DNA of 64,000 nucleotides from Borborobacter arsenicus (GCF_003934165.1 NZ_RKST01000015.1:1-64000), one strand, 5' to 3'; shown: positions 44,668 through 54,228, counted from the stretch's first letter. The notes: generated from the letters alone by a model not told the origin. A program made the numbers and translations.

Positions 44668-45624
44668 TCAACCCAGGCTCTTTTCCAGCATTGCCACGTC
44701 ACGGCCACCATGCCGGAATGTTTCGCCGGTCTCCAGCGCTGTCACGATGACTTCCGCCGGGCTGAACAGCAGTGGGTCGATGGCATAGAAGTCACCCTTG
44801 AAATGCTTGAAGATTTCCGCGAAGGGCCGGCCATAGTCGCGTGACGTGCTGCTTGGCAGCTTTTCAGCCAGTTCCCTGGCTTCCTTTGCCGGTCCGCTGA
44901 CGAGAAGCTGCACGATGCCGCCATAGATGATTGCGTCATTGGTGCGGCCCATGGCGGTTAGAAAATCCGGATGCGGTGCCGGTATGGGGGCTGCGGCAAT
45001 GCCCTCGACGATGTTGTCGAGCGGGAATTTCAGATCATTCGCCTTGTGCAGCGCAACCTCGAGCACGCGGCCGACGATCTGGACGGTGGCGGCCATGCTT
45101 TGCGTCGGCGCATAGATGAAGGTGAGGTTTTCAGGCTTGAGGCCGGTTGCCTTGGCGACCTTTTCCACGATCGCAGGCGGTGGGGCCTTGGAAGTTTCCA
45201 GGATGACGACCGAAGCCTCGGCTTTTTCCTTATATGACAGTGTCGAAAACAGCGGCTCCACCTGTGCCAGAGCGCGCACCGGGCCGGAGCCCATGGCGAA
45301 ATAGTCACCGCTCGACAGGTTCCAGCCGGCATATTGGCTCGCCAGGCAGGCAAGAACCGGCTGGGATGACCGCACTTCGACATTGAAGGGCCATTTGCCC
45401 GAACCGCGGTCCACCGCAGTGGAAATGCTGGCAAGGCCACCGGTGGCGACCTCGGCCATGCGCAAACCTGCCTCCACACTGCCCTGCGCCTTGGCCCCGG
45501 CGTCGATCAGGCGTTCGCCGAGCGGGCCGGTGGAGACGCCGATGCGCAGACGCTCGGCGTCACGCACCATGGTTTCGGCGATATTTTGTGCGTTGTCGTT
45601 GAGGAAAGCGGAGCCATTCTTCAT
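44668..45624 (-). CDS. mch: Methenyl-H4MPT cyclohydrolase
   Basis: It hydrolyses methenyl-H4MPT to formyl-H4MPT. The 318-residue protein has the family's G-L-A-S-I-S-T-A-V-D, Y-A-G-W-N-L-S, Y-F-A-M-G-S-G-P-V-R-A and S-P-A-E-V-I-V-T-A-L regions. The ATG at 45624 has AAGGAGT upstream and overlaps the preceding ATP-grasp gene by 4 bp. It lies in a minus-strand run mtdB, ATP-grasp, mch, RimK-like, CitG-like, with fae separate. Confidence 0.95.
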   Translation of the reverse strand: MKNGSAFLNDNAQNIAETMVRDAERLRIGVSTGPLGERLIDAGAKAQGSVEAGLRMAEVATGGLASISTAVDRGSGKWPFNVEVRSSQPVLACLASQYAGWNLSSGDYFAMGSGPVRALAQVEPLFSTLSYKEKAEASVVILETSKAPPPAIVEKVAKATGLKPENLTFIYAPTQSMAATVQIVGRVLEVALHKANDLKFPLDNIVEGIAAAPIPAPHPDFLTAMGRTNDAIIYGGIVQLLVSGPAKEARELAEKLPSSTSRDYGRPFAEIFKHFKGDFYAIDPLLFSPAEVIVTALETGETFRHGGRDVAMLEKSLG

Positions 45625-46751
45625 GGCCGGACTCCTTGCCAATGGCGTTGCAGGTTGCGAAGCTGAATGTCCAGGTTTCGCCTTGTTGCGGTGGCGTTCG
45701 GGCCACGGGCAAAGACGGTGCAGACCGGGTCTCCGGCGTCGAGCCTTGTCCCGGCTGACTGGCGGTCGGCGGTCCAGTCAGGCCAGGCGATGGAGGGGAA
45801 ACTATCTACCGGCCGGTTTGTGTAGGCGATCATCGAGGCCATATTGTCGGTGAAGCGGGGCAGCACAAAAGGCTTGCCGCGCGAGGCTTGCAAATGCGCT
45901 TCCATGAGAGGCGCTTCGTCGCTGTCGAAAATGTCGAGTGTTGCGCCAGGCCGCGGATTGATCTCGAGAAGCTGATAGCTGCCGTTCTGGCGAATGAGAT
46001 CGGCGCTGCAAAGGCCGACGAGGCCGATACGGCGCGTGAGCCCGGCCAGCCAGCCGCCGATCATCGCCGCATGCCGGCGGTCGAAGCGTTGCAGCCGCAG
46101 CGCACCGCCATAGCGATAGGGCGCGTCGGGTCTGGGTGCAGCGAATTGCCGGCTGAAGCCGATGATTTGCGCGGTCTTTCCGTCGCCGATGAACAGGGCC
46201 GACACATTGTCGCCTCGGACGAGCCGCTGGAAATAGCGGTGCGGGTCGGCTTCCATGCCGTTTGCGCAGTGGATATGCGTGCCGCCGGCAGCACCCTCCG
46301 TCTTGGCCAGCCAGTTTTCCGGATCGGGCGGCGGCAGCCGTGTTATTTCCGGATGCGGTATGGCGAGGGCTGCGCAATCGGCGGCAAAACGCTCCGGCGA
46401 TTTGACCCTCCGGATCGCCTCCGCGCCATTACCGGCCAGATGGAAGCGCCGCGCGATGCCATCAACGATCCCGGGCCTGCGCTCGAAACCGGAGCCGCAG
46501 ACCACCGCGAGCGGTTCTTCGCCTTCCGCCAGATCTTCAAGCGTCTGCATCAGGCGGTCGCCGTCGATGCCGCGATGGAGGTCGCCGGGAAGTTTTGCCG
46601 TACGCTGCGCCAACGCCACCGTGTCGGTGTCGCAAAACATGTCGGCCACCAGCGCGCGGTAGCCCGCGCGCCGTGCCGATGCCGCAAGGGCACGGCCGGA
46701 GATCGCCGCAATCAATACGGTTTTCGAGTTACTTCGCGATCTGGCGGGCAA
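45621..46751 (-). CDS. ATP-grasp protein of the H4MPT/methylofuran cluster (possibly MfnD-like)
   Basis: The 376-residue protein has an ATP-grasp core with W-L-A-K-T-E-G-A-A-G-G-T-H-I and L-L-E-I-N-P-R-P-G-A-T-L-D. Such ligases join an amino acid to a carboxylate; MfnD in methanogens makes the glutamyl-tyramine link of methanofuran. The assignment to MfnD is tentative. It overlaps mch by 4 bp and mtdB by about 23 bp, so the three are one operon. A precise start within mtdB is uncertain. Confidence 0.7.
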   Translation of the reverse strand: MPARSRSNSKTVLIAAISGRALAASARRAGYRALVADMFCDTDTVALAQRTAKLPGDLHRGIDGDRLMQTLEDLAEGEEPLAVVCGSGFERRPGIVDGIARRFHLAGNGAEAIRRVKSPERFAADCAALAIPHPEITRLPPPDPENWLAKTEGAAGGTHIHCANGMEADPHRYFQRLVRGDNVSALFIGDGKTAQIIGFSRQFAAPRPDAPYRYGGALRLQRFDRRHAAMIGGWLAGLTRRIGLVGLCSADLIRQNGSYQLLEINPRPGATLDIFDSDEAPLMEAHLQASRGKPFVLPRFTDNMASMIAYTNRPVDSFPSIAWPDWTADRQSAGTRLDAGDPVCTVFARGPNATATRRNLDIQLRNLQRHWQGVRP

Positions 46752-47625
46752 GGGAGAATGCGTCCTGGAAGTCGAACGTGACGGCTTTTTTCGCCCCGAT
46801 CATCTGCTGGAACAAGCCGAATTCGGTCTTGTATTTGACATTGCCGATGGCAAGAGGACCGATGCCGAGGATTTTGGTTCCCTCGATGGCAACGCTGTCG
46901 GCGTTCACCGTCAGCCCCTCAATGCCGGCAGGCGGCACGGCATTGACGTCGGCCGCGATCAGCAGCGCATCCGCCTTCTTCAATTGTGCCGAGGAGATCA
47001 CCTGCACTCCGGCCTTGGCGGCGGAAAGGACGACTTCCGTCGCTTCCACCAGAGCAGCCTTCTTCGCATCCGAGGAGCCGTCGGCGACATCGACCTCGAC
47101 CTTGAAGCGACGGGCAATCTCGGCGGCGATCTTCTTGACGCGCTCGGTGCCGTCATGGCCGGCAATGGTGACCTTGGCTCCTTCTTTAGCGGCGATGACG
47201 GCGGTGCAGAAGCCGACGACGCCGGTCGCTCCGAAAATCGCAATGCGCGTGTCCTTGAGCGCACAGTTGAACTTCTTGTCGAGCGCCTTTTCCACCTTGG
47301 CCACCATGGCCGCCGCAGTGGTGAAGGAGCCCGCCGGATCGGCGAAGACCGAAATTTCAAAGGGAGGTACCATAGCCTTCCGGGCCGCGTCGAACATGTC
47401 GAGCGAGAGCGACACGTCCTTGCCGGCAATGAAGATACCGGTATTCACGCCCGCATCCGGCGGGCGCGAGAATATGGCGTCCTGCACCAGTCCGGTCACT
47501 TCGGCGAGCCCGACGCCGACATAGGGCACGACGGCATCATAGCCGGCATCGAGCGCCATATTGACGTCGAAGGGACTCATCTGCGGCAGGGGGGTCAGCA
47601 TGTGAAGGATGTTCTTGCGGGCCAT
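46729..47625 (-). CDS. mtdB: NAD(P)-dependent methylene-H4MPT dehydrogenase MtdB
   Basis: It oxidises methylene-H4MPT to methenyl-H4MPT with NAD or NADP. The 298 residues have an N-terminal substrate domain (L-T-P-L-P-Q-M-S-P-F-D) and a Rossmann motif G-A-T-G-V-V-G at 132-138. The ATG at 47625 follows a moderate GGAAAGA site; the in-frame ATG at 47664 is less likely. The length matches MtdB and not MtdA. It heads the mtdB-ATP-grasp-mch operon. Confidence 0.95.
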   Translation of the reverse strand: MARKNILHMLTPLPQMSPFDVNMALDAGYDAVVPYVGVGLAEVTGLVQDAIFSRPPDAGVNTGIFIAGKDVSLSLDMFDAARKAMVPPFEISVFADPAGSFTTAAAMVAKVEKALDKKFNCALKDTRIAIFGATGVVGFCTAVIAAKEGAKVTIAGHDGTERVKKIAAEIARRFKVEVDVADGSSDAKKAALVEATEVVLSAAKAGVQVISSAQLKKADALLIAADVNAVPPAGIEGLTVNADSVAIEGTKILGIGPLAIGNVKYKTEFGLFQQMIGAKKAVTFDFQDAFSLARQIAK

Positions 47626-47731
47626 GGTCTTGTCTTTCCGGCTTTGTCTTGAAGTGTGATCCAAAGCTGGTGCCGGCTTTGGGGGGAGTTGGTGCGATGG
47701 TTCATCGATGCGCCCGGCAGGTGCCAGGCGC

Positions 47732-48697
47732 TCAGCTTCCGACGAGGTCGAGCTCGGAGGAGCTTATCTCGGCGCCGGTGTTTCTCCCGCGCACGATCCT
47801 GATCTCCAGTCCGTCGTCGCCGGTCGCGGCAGCACGAACCATCTTGCGTGCTGCCTCCGCCGATGGGGCAAAGGCAAAGCCTGTCGGCCCCCAGGAGCTT
47901 TGGCCGATGCCGACTGCGCCGGCCGCCGCCAGGCGTTCGGCCGCCGCTTCGACACGCTTGCTGGTGAATATACCGCCCTGCGCGGGAGCGAAATAGGCGC
48001 CGATAAGCGCCTGTATGTGAGAAATGGCGGCGCCGAAGGCCGGCAGGTCCCGTTCCACCAGGGCAGGCATCACGCCCATGAGGACCTGGCGGCAAATCTC
48101 GCCGGAACTTGCGACCGGGAAGGGGGGCAGGGCGCGGAACGCCTCGATCTCATCGGCACCGTGAAGACCGCCCTGCGCCGAATCGAGAATCAGCAGCACA
48201 CGCCAGTCTTCCGGAAATGGCAGCCTTGCGATGACGGGAGGTTGCTTGCCGCTGTCGTCCTTGCCAGCATCGATGATCAGGCCGCCTTCGCTGAAGCTGG
48301 CGATGCCGATGCCCGAACGCTCGCCGCGCCCCAGCAAAATGGCGTCATTGCCGATATCGAGCGGCAGGCCGTGCAGCGTGCGTAGCGCAGAAGAGACGGC
48401 TATGGCGATCTGCGTGCCCGAGCCGAGCCCGGCATGACGAGGGATCGACTGCTCGATCACCAGCCGATGGCGGGACGTGATGCCGAGGTGGCGTGACAGC
48501 GTGGCTAAGTGCTCGCCGGCACGGGCATTGCCGTCGCCTTCCACGAGCGTTTCCCTGGAGCGCGAGATCGTCGCCACCATTTCCGGTTCGCTCAACGGCA
48601 ATCCCAGACTGCCGAAGCGTCGAACGCCACCGCCGCTGAGATTGAGAAAACCCAGATGCAGCCGCGCTGGAACTTTGATCGTGACAGAGTTAGACAT
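47732..48697 (-). CDS. mptG: Beta-ribofuranosylaminobenzene 5'-phosphate synthase (MptG), GHMP-kinase fold
   Basis: It joins 4-aminobenzoate to PRPP in the first committed step of the methanopterin side chain. The 321-residue GHMP-fold protein has V-P-A-R-L-H-L-G-F-L-N, P-R-H-A-G-L-G-S-G-T-Q and G-I-G-Q-S-S-W-G-P-T-G-F. It lies 107 bp upstream of mtdB on the same strand and is divergent from the pterin dehydratase gene. Confidence 0.9.
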   Translation of the reverse strand: MSNSVTIKVPARLHLGFLNLSGGGVRRFGSLGLPLSEPEMVATISRSRETLVEGDGNARAGEHLATLSRHLGITSRHRLVIEQSIPRHAGLGSGTQIAIAVSSALRTLHGLPLDIGNDAILLGRGERSGIGIASFSEGGLIIDAGKDDSGKQPPVIARLPFPEDWRVLLILDSAQGGLHGADEIEAFRALPPFPVASSGEICRQVLMGVMPALVERDLPAFGAAISHIQALIGAYFAPAQGGIFTSKRVEAAAERLAAAGAVGIGQSSWGPTGFAFAPSAEAARKMVRAAATGDDGLEIRIVRGRNTGAEISSSELDLVGS

Positions 48698-48852
48698 CTG
48701 CCCCCATGTAGGTGCATCGTATATGCATCACAGAAGTTTAGGTGCCCATTCTCATGATAATCGGTTTCGGGGAAGGGGCAAGCGGGCGAAAATATTTCAA
48801 TGGCGCTTTGGCCGCAGTTCGGGCCGCTTCTGCGCGAAGGATGGAGATGACG

Positions 48853-49245
48853 ATGACCGATGACGACAAGAAACGGCCGAAAGAGCGGGTCTATTCGGAG
48901 GAAGAAATCACTGAAAGACTGGCCAGGGACCTGCCGGGCTGGCGTTACGAAAACGGCTGGATCAGGCGAAAATACAAGACGCATGGTTGGAAATCGACGC
49001 TGATGGTCATCAACACCGTCGGCCATCTGGCGGAAGCGGCGTGGCATCATCCCGATATTGCCGCATCCTACGCCTTCGTCGAGGTCAAGCTCGTCAATCA
49101 TGCGGCCAAGGGAGTGACCGACAAGGATTTCGAACTGGCCCGCAAGATCGAGGACGTGATCCAGTGGCAGCCCGGCAAGGAGGGCGGTTCGCTGGAGGGC
49201 ACGCCGCAGACAGACCAGCGTTTCGCCTATATCAAATACGATTGA
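48853..49245 (+). CDS. Pterin-4-alpha-carbinolamine dehydratase-like protein
   Basis: The 130-residue protein has the PCD/DCoH motif A-W-H-H-P-D-I and L-V-N-H-A-A-K-G-V-T-D-K-D-F, longer than the usual 96-110 residues at both ends. It could dehydrate a hydroxypterin formed on H4MPT or recycle it. The ATG at 48853 is preferred because GGAG lies about 6 nt upstream; two in-frame ATGs at 48841 and 48847 are alternatives. It is the gene before fhcB. Confidence 0.78.
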   Translation: MTDDDKKRPKERVYSEEEITERLARDLPGWRYENGWIRRKYKTHGWKSTLMVINTVGHLAEAAWHHPDIAASYAFVEVKLVNHAAKGVTDKDFELARKIEDVIQWQPGKEGGSLEGTPQTDQRFAYIKYD

Positions 49246-49340
49246 CGGAACGGATTATCCGGGTAAATCCCGCGCCGACGGGTTTTCGCCGGATATTTTT
49301 TTGTCTAGAGTCGGGTTGGCACCAGAAAGTTTGAGTAGGA

Positions 49341-50435
49341 ATGACGGTTGCATGGATCGGCGACCGAGACGTACCCATTACGCAGGCGATCGAGCGTATC
49401 GCCGAGCTTCTGGTGTCCAGTCTCTGCCCCGTTTTCAGCCTCGATACGGATGTGCATGGCACGCGGGCGGCAATTGCGCTGGCCGAGCGGGTCGGCGCAG
49501 CCTATGACCGCCTTGGCGGCGACGGTGTTGCGCGCGAAACAGCGTTGCTGACCGACAGAGGCGGATTTTTTGTCGCACCCGGCGAGGCGCGCCGAAGGGC
49601 CGATGTCATCGTCATCGCCGGCCAACTGCCGGCCGCGCACCATGCGCTCGTCACGGAAATTGCTGCCACACCACCCGACCTTGCCGGTGAAGCACCCAAG
49701 CCACGGCAGGTGTTTCTCGTCGGTGCCGAAACGCAGGCCGCCTATCTGCGCAAGGCCAAAACAATGCGACTTGCCTGCGCGGGGGCAGACCTCAATGGCA
49801 CGCTGGCGGCATTGCGGGCGCAATGCGCTGGGCGAGCCGTCACCAAGCCGGTGTCGGATTTTGCCCGCTTCGCGCAGGCCATGGCTGAAGCCCGCTTTGC
49901 CGTCTTCCTGTTTTGCGGCGAGATGCTGGATGCGCCGGGGCTGGAAATGCTGCAGGGGCTGATTGGCGATCTCAACCGCAAATCCCGCGCCTCGGCACTT
50001 CATTTGCCGGCAAGCGAGGCCGGCTGGGGCAGCAGCCTGGCTTCGACCTGGATGACCGGCTTTCCACTGCGCACCGGATTCGGTCGCGGCCAGCCGGAAT
50101 TCGATCCCTGGCGCTACGATGTTTCGCGCATGATCGAGGAAGGCGAGGCGGACCTGCATCTTTGTATCGCTGCATCGGGGGACCAGATCGCTTCGTCGCG
50201 CAAGAACCTGCCCCTTGTCGCGATTACGCCAACGGACAGGCCGATTGCCGGTGCAGCCGTAACGCTCGCCGCCGGCCAACCCGGTGTCAGCCATGATGCG
50301 GTCGTCTATTCCAGCCGCGTCGGCACTCTGGTGTCGAAGACTGCGGAAAGACGGGCCGATGATCTACCCGATGCAGCCTCGCTGCTGCGCTCGATTGCAC
50401 GGCAATTGCCCGGCGGAAAGGCATTGCCATGCTGA
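49341..50435 (+). CDS. fhcB: Formyltransferase/hydrolase complex subunit FhcB
   Basis: This is the subunit related to FwdB of formylmethanofuran dehydrogenase. In bacteria the Fhc complex lacks molybdenum or tungsten and works with FhcA, C and D as a formyltransferase/hydrolase releasing formate. The 364-residue protein lacks the extended Cys/metal motifs expected of FwdB, in line with that. The end overlaps the fhcA start by 7 bp, and GAG precedes the ATG. It is the first gene of fhcBADC. Confidence 0.9.
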   Translation: MTVAWIGDRDVPITQAIERIAELLVSSLCPVFSLDTDVHGTRAAIALAERVGAAYDRLGGDGVARETALLTDRGGFFVAPGEARRRADVIVIAGQLPAAHHALVTEIAATPPDLAGEAPKPRQVFLVGAETQAAYLRKAKTMRLACAGADLNGTLAALRAQCAGRAVTKPVSDFARFAQAMAEARFAVFLFCGEMLDAPGLEMLQGLIGDLNRKSRASALHLPASEAGWGSSLASTWMTGFPLRTGFGRGQPEFDPWRYDVSRMIEEGEADLHLCIAASGDQIASSRKNLPLVAITPTDRPIAGAAVTLAAGQPGVSHDAVVYSSRVGTLVSKTAERRADDLPDAASLLRSIARQLPGGKALPC

Positions 50436-52060
50436 CCAGAATAACCGGGGGTGAAATCGTCGATCCGGTCAACGGGCGGATCGGACAGGGCGATCTGTGG
50501 ATCGAGGATGAGACGATCGTCGCGGCCCCGGTCGATGGCCGCGCCGACAGAACCATCGACGCATCCGGCTGCGTGGTCATGGCCGGCGCCATAGACATCC
50601 ATTCCCATATCGGCGGCGGCAACGTGAACACTGCAAGGCTGCTCTTGCCTGAACATCACGCCGCCCACGCGCCGCGCCCGGCCAATACGCCGCTCTCCAA
50701 TGCCGGCTGGTCGACTTTCGAAACCGGTTGCCTCTATGCCAAAATGGGCTTCACGACCGTGGTCGAGCCGGCTATGTCACCCGGCAGCGCCTTGCACACG
50801 CATCTGGAACTCGCCGACATCCCGATCATCGACAAGGCGACGCTGGCTATCCTCGGCAATGACGATTTCCTGTTGTCGATGATCCGCGACAATGCTTCGC
50901 CGCAGATGATCGAGGATTATGTCGCCTGGACGGTCGGATCGAGCCGGGCTCTGGGCGTCAAGGTCATCAATGCCGGGGCCGCGGCCGCCTTCAAGGAAAA
51001 TGTCCGCACTTTCTCCTTCGACGATGTCGTGCCCTTTTACGGCGTCAGTTCACGCCGCATCGTCAAGACATTGCAAGCTGCCGTCACCTCGCTTGGCGTG
51101 CCGCATCCGCTTCACGTCCATTGCAACAATCTCGGCGCATCGGGGGCCGCGGAAACCGCTGCCGAAACCATTGCGGCGGCCGAAGGCGTGCCGATGCATC
51201 TGGCGCATCTGCAGTTCTACAGCTACGGCACCGAAGGAAAGCGCAAGTTCTCGTCGGAAGCTGCAAGGCTTGCCGAGCTGGTCAATTCGACGCCTGAAAT
51301 CACCATAGACATCGGCCAGGTCATGTTCGGCCAGACCGTCACCATCTCGTCCGATGTGTTGCGGCAGTTTTCCGCGCGCGGCTCGGCCAACCCGAAAAAG
51401 ACGGTGATCTTCGACGGCGACGGCAATGGCGGCGGCGTCGTGCCTTACCGCTACGGCAAGGATTTCTATGGCTCGCTGCAATGGGCGATCGGGCTTGAGC
51501 TGTTCCTGCTTATCAACGATCCCTGGCGCGTCTTCTTCACCACCGACCATCCCAATGGCGCGCCGTTCACGGCCTATCCGGACCTTTTCGCGCTGCTGAT
51601 GAGCCGCGACGCCCGCAAGGAGGCGGCCGCAGGCGTTTCGCAAAAGGCCCTGTCCTTCTCCACGCTCGGCTCCATCGAGCGCGAATATACATTCGAGGAA
51701 ATCGCCATCATGACGCGCGCTGCCCCGGCGAAATTGCTCGGGCTGAAGGATCGCGGCCATCTGGGCGCCGGCGCGCTTGCCGATGTCGCCGTCTATCGCA
51801 AAGGCGAGGATATCGCGCAGATGTTCCGTTCGGCCGCCTTTGTGTTCAAGAATGGCGATCTGGTGGTGCGGAACGGCGAGATCGAGAACTATCGCTGGGG
51901 CAAGGCGCTGCGGCTCAATCCGCCGCCGGACAAGGCAATGGTGCGGCGGCTCGACGCCTATCACCAGGAACGCTATGGCCTGTCGCTCGATTGGTTCGAT
52001 TTCCCCGATTCCGCAATCCAGCGCGAGCAGCCGTTCGGAGAGGTGTCATGCAACACCTGA
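50429..52060 (+). CDS. fhcA: Formyltransferase/hydrolase complex subunit FhcA, amidohydrolase-like
   Basis: It is the catalytic subunit that hydrolyses formyl-methylofuran to formate. The 543-residue amidohydrolase has the binuclear zinc motif H-S-H at His58-x-His60 (I-D-I-H-S-H), followed by G-F-T-T-V-V-E-P and a C-terminal H-L-G-A-G-A-L-A-D-V-A-V. It overlaps fhcB by 7 bp and fhcD by 13 bp. Length and motif order are normal for the family. Confidence 0.93.
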   Translation: MLTRITGGEIVDPVNGRIGQGDLWIEDETIVAAPVDGRADRTIDASGCVVMAGAIDIHSHIGGGNVNTARLLLPEHHAAHAPRPANTPLSNAGWSTFETGCLYAKMGFTTVVEPAMSPGSALHTHLELADIPIIDKATLAILGNDDFLLSMIRDNASPQMIEDYVAWTVGSSRALGVKVINAGAAAAFKENVRTFSFDDVVPFYGVSSRRIVKTLQAAVTSLGVPHPLHVHCNNLGASGAAETAAETIAAAEGVPMHLAHLQFYSYGTEGKRKFSSEAARLAELVNSTPEITIDIGQVMFGQTVTISSDVLRQFSARGSANPKKTVIFDGDGNGGGVVPYRYGKDFYGSLQWAIGLELFLLINDPWRVFFTTDHPNGAPFTAYPDLFALLMSRDARKEAAAGVSQKALSFSTLGSIEREYTFEEIAIMTRAAPAKLLGLKDRGHLGAGALADVAVYRKGEDIAQMFRSAAFVFKNGDLVVRNGEIENYRWGKALRLNPPPDKAMVRRLDAYHQERYGLSLDWFDFPDSAIQREQPFGEVSCNT

Positions 52061-52956
52061 CCGTTAACGGCGTGACGATCGATGATACCTTCGCCGAGGC
52101 CTTCGGCATGCGCGCGACCGCCATCATCATCACGGGGCCGAATCGCAAATGGGCGCGGCAGGCGGTCGTGACCATGACCGGTTTCGCCACTTCGGTGATC
52201 GGCTGCGGCTGCGAGGCGGCAATCGACGTGGAATTGTCGCCCTCCCAGACGCCGGACGGGCGGCCGGGCTGCCGCGTCATGATCTTTGCCGTGAGCACCG
52301 ACGAGTTGCAGAAGCAATTGCAGAACCGGCTCGGCCAATGCGTGCTGACCTCGCCGGGCAGCGCCTGCTTTGCCGATCTCAAGGGCGAGACCGAGCTGAA
52401 AATGGGCGCGGCGCTGCGCTATTTCGGCGATGGCTGGCAGGTTTCCAAGAAGTTCGGTGGCCGGCATTACTGGCGCGTTCCGGTGATGGACGGCGAATTC
52501 CTGTGTGAGGCGACGACCGGAATGACCAAGGCGGCGGTTGGCGGCGGCAACCTGCTTCTGCTGGCGCAGACCAGTGCCAAGGCGCTTGTCGCTGCGGAGG
52601 CTGCGGTTGGGGCAATCGAAAAGGTGCCGGGCGCCATCATGCCGTTTCCCGGCGGCGTTGTGCGTTCGGGCTCCAAGGTCGGTGGCAAATACAAGGGCAT
52701 GATGGCCTCGACCAATGATGCCTTCGCGCCGACATTGCGCGGGGTCGTCAAGAGCGAGCTTGGCCCGGACATCAATGCGGTGCTGGAGATCGTCATCGAT
52801 GGCGAAACCAGCGACGCCGTTGCCGCCGCCATGAAGGCGGGGATTGCCGCCGTCACCGAATTGGGTCCGGAAAAGGGCGCGGCACGAATCAGCGCCGGCA
52901 ATTATGGCGGCAAGCTTGGCAAGTTCCACTATCATCTGAAGGATTTGCTGCCGTGA
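52048..52956 (+). CDS. fhcD: Formylmethanofuran:H4MPT formyltransferase subunit FhcD
   Basis: It transfers the formyl group from formyl-H4MPT to methylofuran. The 302-residue protein has two related alpha/beta domains with I-D-D-T-F-A-E-A-F-G-M-R-A-T-A-I-I and a C-terminal G-N-Y-G-G-K-L-G-K-F-H-Y typical of Ftr. The ATG at 52048 overlaps the fhcA stop; the longer frame upstream lacks a site. It is followed by fhcC with a 4-bp overlap. Confidence 0.95.
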   Translation: MQHLTVNGVTIDDTFAEAFGMRATAIIITGPNRKWARQAVVTMTGFATSVIGCGCEAAIDVELSPSQTPDGRPGCRVMIFAVSTDELQKQLQNRLGQCVLTSPGSACFADLKGETELKMGAALRYFGDGWQVSKKFGGRHYWRVPVMDGEFLCEATTGMTKAAVGGGNLLLLAQTSAKALVAAEAAVGAIEKVPGAIMPFPGGVVRSGSKVGGKYKGMMASTNDAFAPTLRGVVKSELGPDINAVLEIVIDGETSDAVAAAMKAGIAAVTELGPEKGAARISAGNYGGKLGKFHYHLKDLLP

Positions 52957-53762
52957 AAGCGCTGGCCTTCACTCTCCTGGCGGAGCCGTCGGAACGGCTC
53001 GACCTGTCACCGTTGACCCCCGAAGGGCTGGCCGGCATGACCCGCCGCGACATCGAAGCCATTCGCCTCGGGACCTCGAAGCGCGGCCTCAAGGTCGGGG
53101 ACGCCTTTCGCGTCTCAGGCGAGAATGTAAACACTATTGTCTTCGAAGGCGGCAGCAATCGCCTCGATTGCGTTGGGGCAGGCCTTTCTGCCGGTTCGGT
53201 GCGGGTCGTCGGCGATGCCGGTGCGCAGGCGGGCCGGAAAATGCGCGGCGGTGTCATTGCTATCGAGGGCAATGTCGGTCCTCATGCCGGTTCCTGCATG
53301 CGCGGCGGACGGCTGGAGATTGCCGGAAATGCCGGTGATCATCTCGGCGGTCCGCTTGCCGGTGAACTGGCAGGCATGAATGGCGGCATGGTGATCGTGC
53401 GTGGGCGGGCAGGGGCTTTTGCCTGCGACCGCATGCGGCGCGGCGTGGCTGTGGTGCTCAAGGGGTGCGGCGACTACGCGGGTGCTCGCATGATCGCTGG
53501 CACGCTGGCGGTGGTTGGCGGCACCGGCCGATTTGCCGGCTACCTTATGCGGCGTGGCTCGATCCTGCTTGATCGCCAGCCGCAGGGCCTGTCGCCGAGC
53601 TTTGTCGAATGCGGCGCGCCCGACAGCGCGTTCGCGGCGGTCATCGACCGCTACCTCGTCAGCGAAGGCATCCTGAAGCGCCCGCTGCTGGGGCAAGCGC
53701 CCGGAAAGTTCGGCGGCGACAATGCGGTGTTCGGAACAGGCGAGATCCTGTATCGACGCTGA
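52953..53762 (+). CDS. fhcC: Formyltransferase/hydrolase complex subunit FhcC
   Basis: The 269-residue subunit is related to FwdC and to the C-terminal domain of glutamate synthase. It has a series of glycine-rich beta-helix repeats such as M-R-G-G-V-I-A-I-E-G-N, R-L-E-I-A-G-N-A-G-D-H and M-I-A-G-T-L-A-V. Start and fhcD end overlap by ATGA. It is the last gene of fhcBADC. Confidence 0.93.
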   Translation: MKALAFTLLAEPSERLDLSPLTPEGLAGMTRRDIEAIRLGTSKRGLKVGDAFRVSGENVNTIVFEGGSNRLDCVGAGLSAGSVRVVGDAGAQAGRKMRGGVIAIEGNVGPHAGSCMRGGRLEIAGNAGDHLGGPLAGELAGMNGGMVIVRGRAGAFACDRMRRGVAVVLKGCGDYAGARMIAGTLAVVGGTGRFAGYLMRRGSILLDRQPQGLSPSFVECGAPDSAFAAVIDRYLVSEGILKRPLLGQAPGKFGGDNAVFGTGEILYRR

Positions 53763-53783
53763 AACGCCTGCGGCGGCTAGCGC

Positions 53784-54197
53784 TCAGTGCTCGCCGTCGC
53801 AAAGCTCATGATTGGCAAGCGCGCGGATCACATAGCAGTCCTTGATCTGGTCGCCATGGCAGTGGGTGGCGATACGTTCGAGTTCGGTTTCCAGCCGCTG
53901 CAGCTTCGCTATCTTCTCACGCACGGCCTGTAGCTGCTCGGCTGCAATGCGGTCCGCATGGGCGCAGGGCTGCTCGGGATGGGCGCTGAGCTCGATCAGC
54001 TCACGAATTGCTTCGATATTCAGCCCGAGGTCGCGCGCATGGCGGATGAAGGACAGCCGCTCCAGTTCCCGCCTGCTGTAGCGGCGCTGATTGCCCTCAG
54101 AACGTTCGGGCGGCTCGATCAGCCCCATCTGCTCATAATAGCGGATCGTCGGGATTTTCACCCCGGTCCTGCGCGACAAATCGCCAATGCTCAGCAT
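53784..54197 (-). CDS. MerR-family metal-type regulator (CadR/PbrR/ZntR-like)
   Basis: The 137-residue activator has an N-terminal helix-turn-helix (S-R-R-T-G-V-K-I-P-T-I-R-Y-Y-E) and a dimerisation coiled coil. Cysteines at 78, 113 and 121 (with another at 133 in the tail) match the positions of the heavy-metal sensing residues of CadR/PbrR/ZntR. It is convergent with fhcC. No metal efflux gene lies next to it, so its target is elsewhere. Confidence 0.85.
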   Translation of the reverse strand: MLSIGDLSRRTGVKIPTIRYYEQMGLIEPPERSEGNQRRYSRRELERLSFIRHARDLGLNIEAIRELIELSAHPEQPCAHADRIAAEQLQAVREKIAKLQRLETELERIATHCHGDQIKDCYVIRALANHELCDGEH

Positions 54198-54213
54198 TTC
54201 TATGCTCCAAATG

Positions 54214-54228
54214 CTCCAGTCTCTGGAG
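54214..54228. promoter_or_regulatory. Candidate MerR operator
   Basis: CTCCAG (54214-54219) and CTGGAG (54223-54228) form a dyad with a 3-bp spacer, 17 bp upstream of the merR-like start. It may be the autoregulatory site; a divergent target gene is possible but not evident. Confidence 0.4.
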
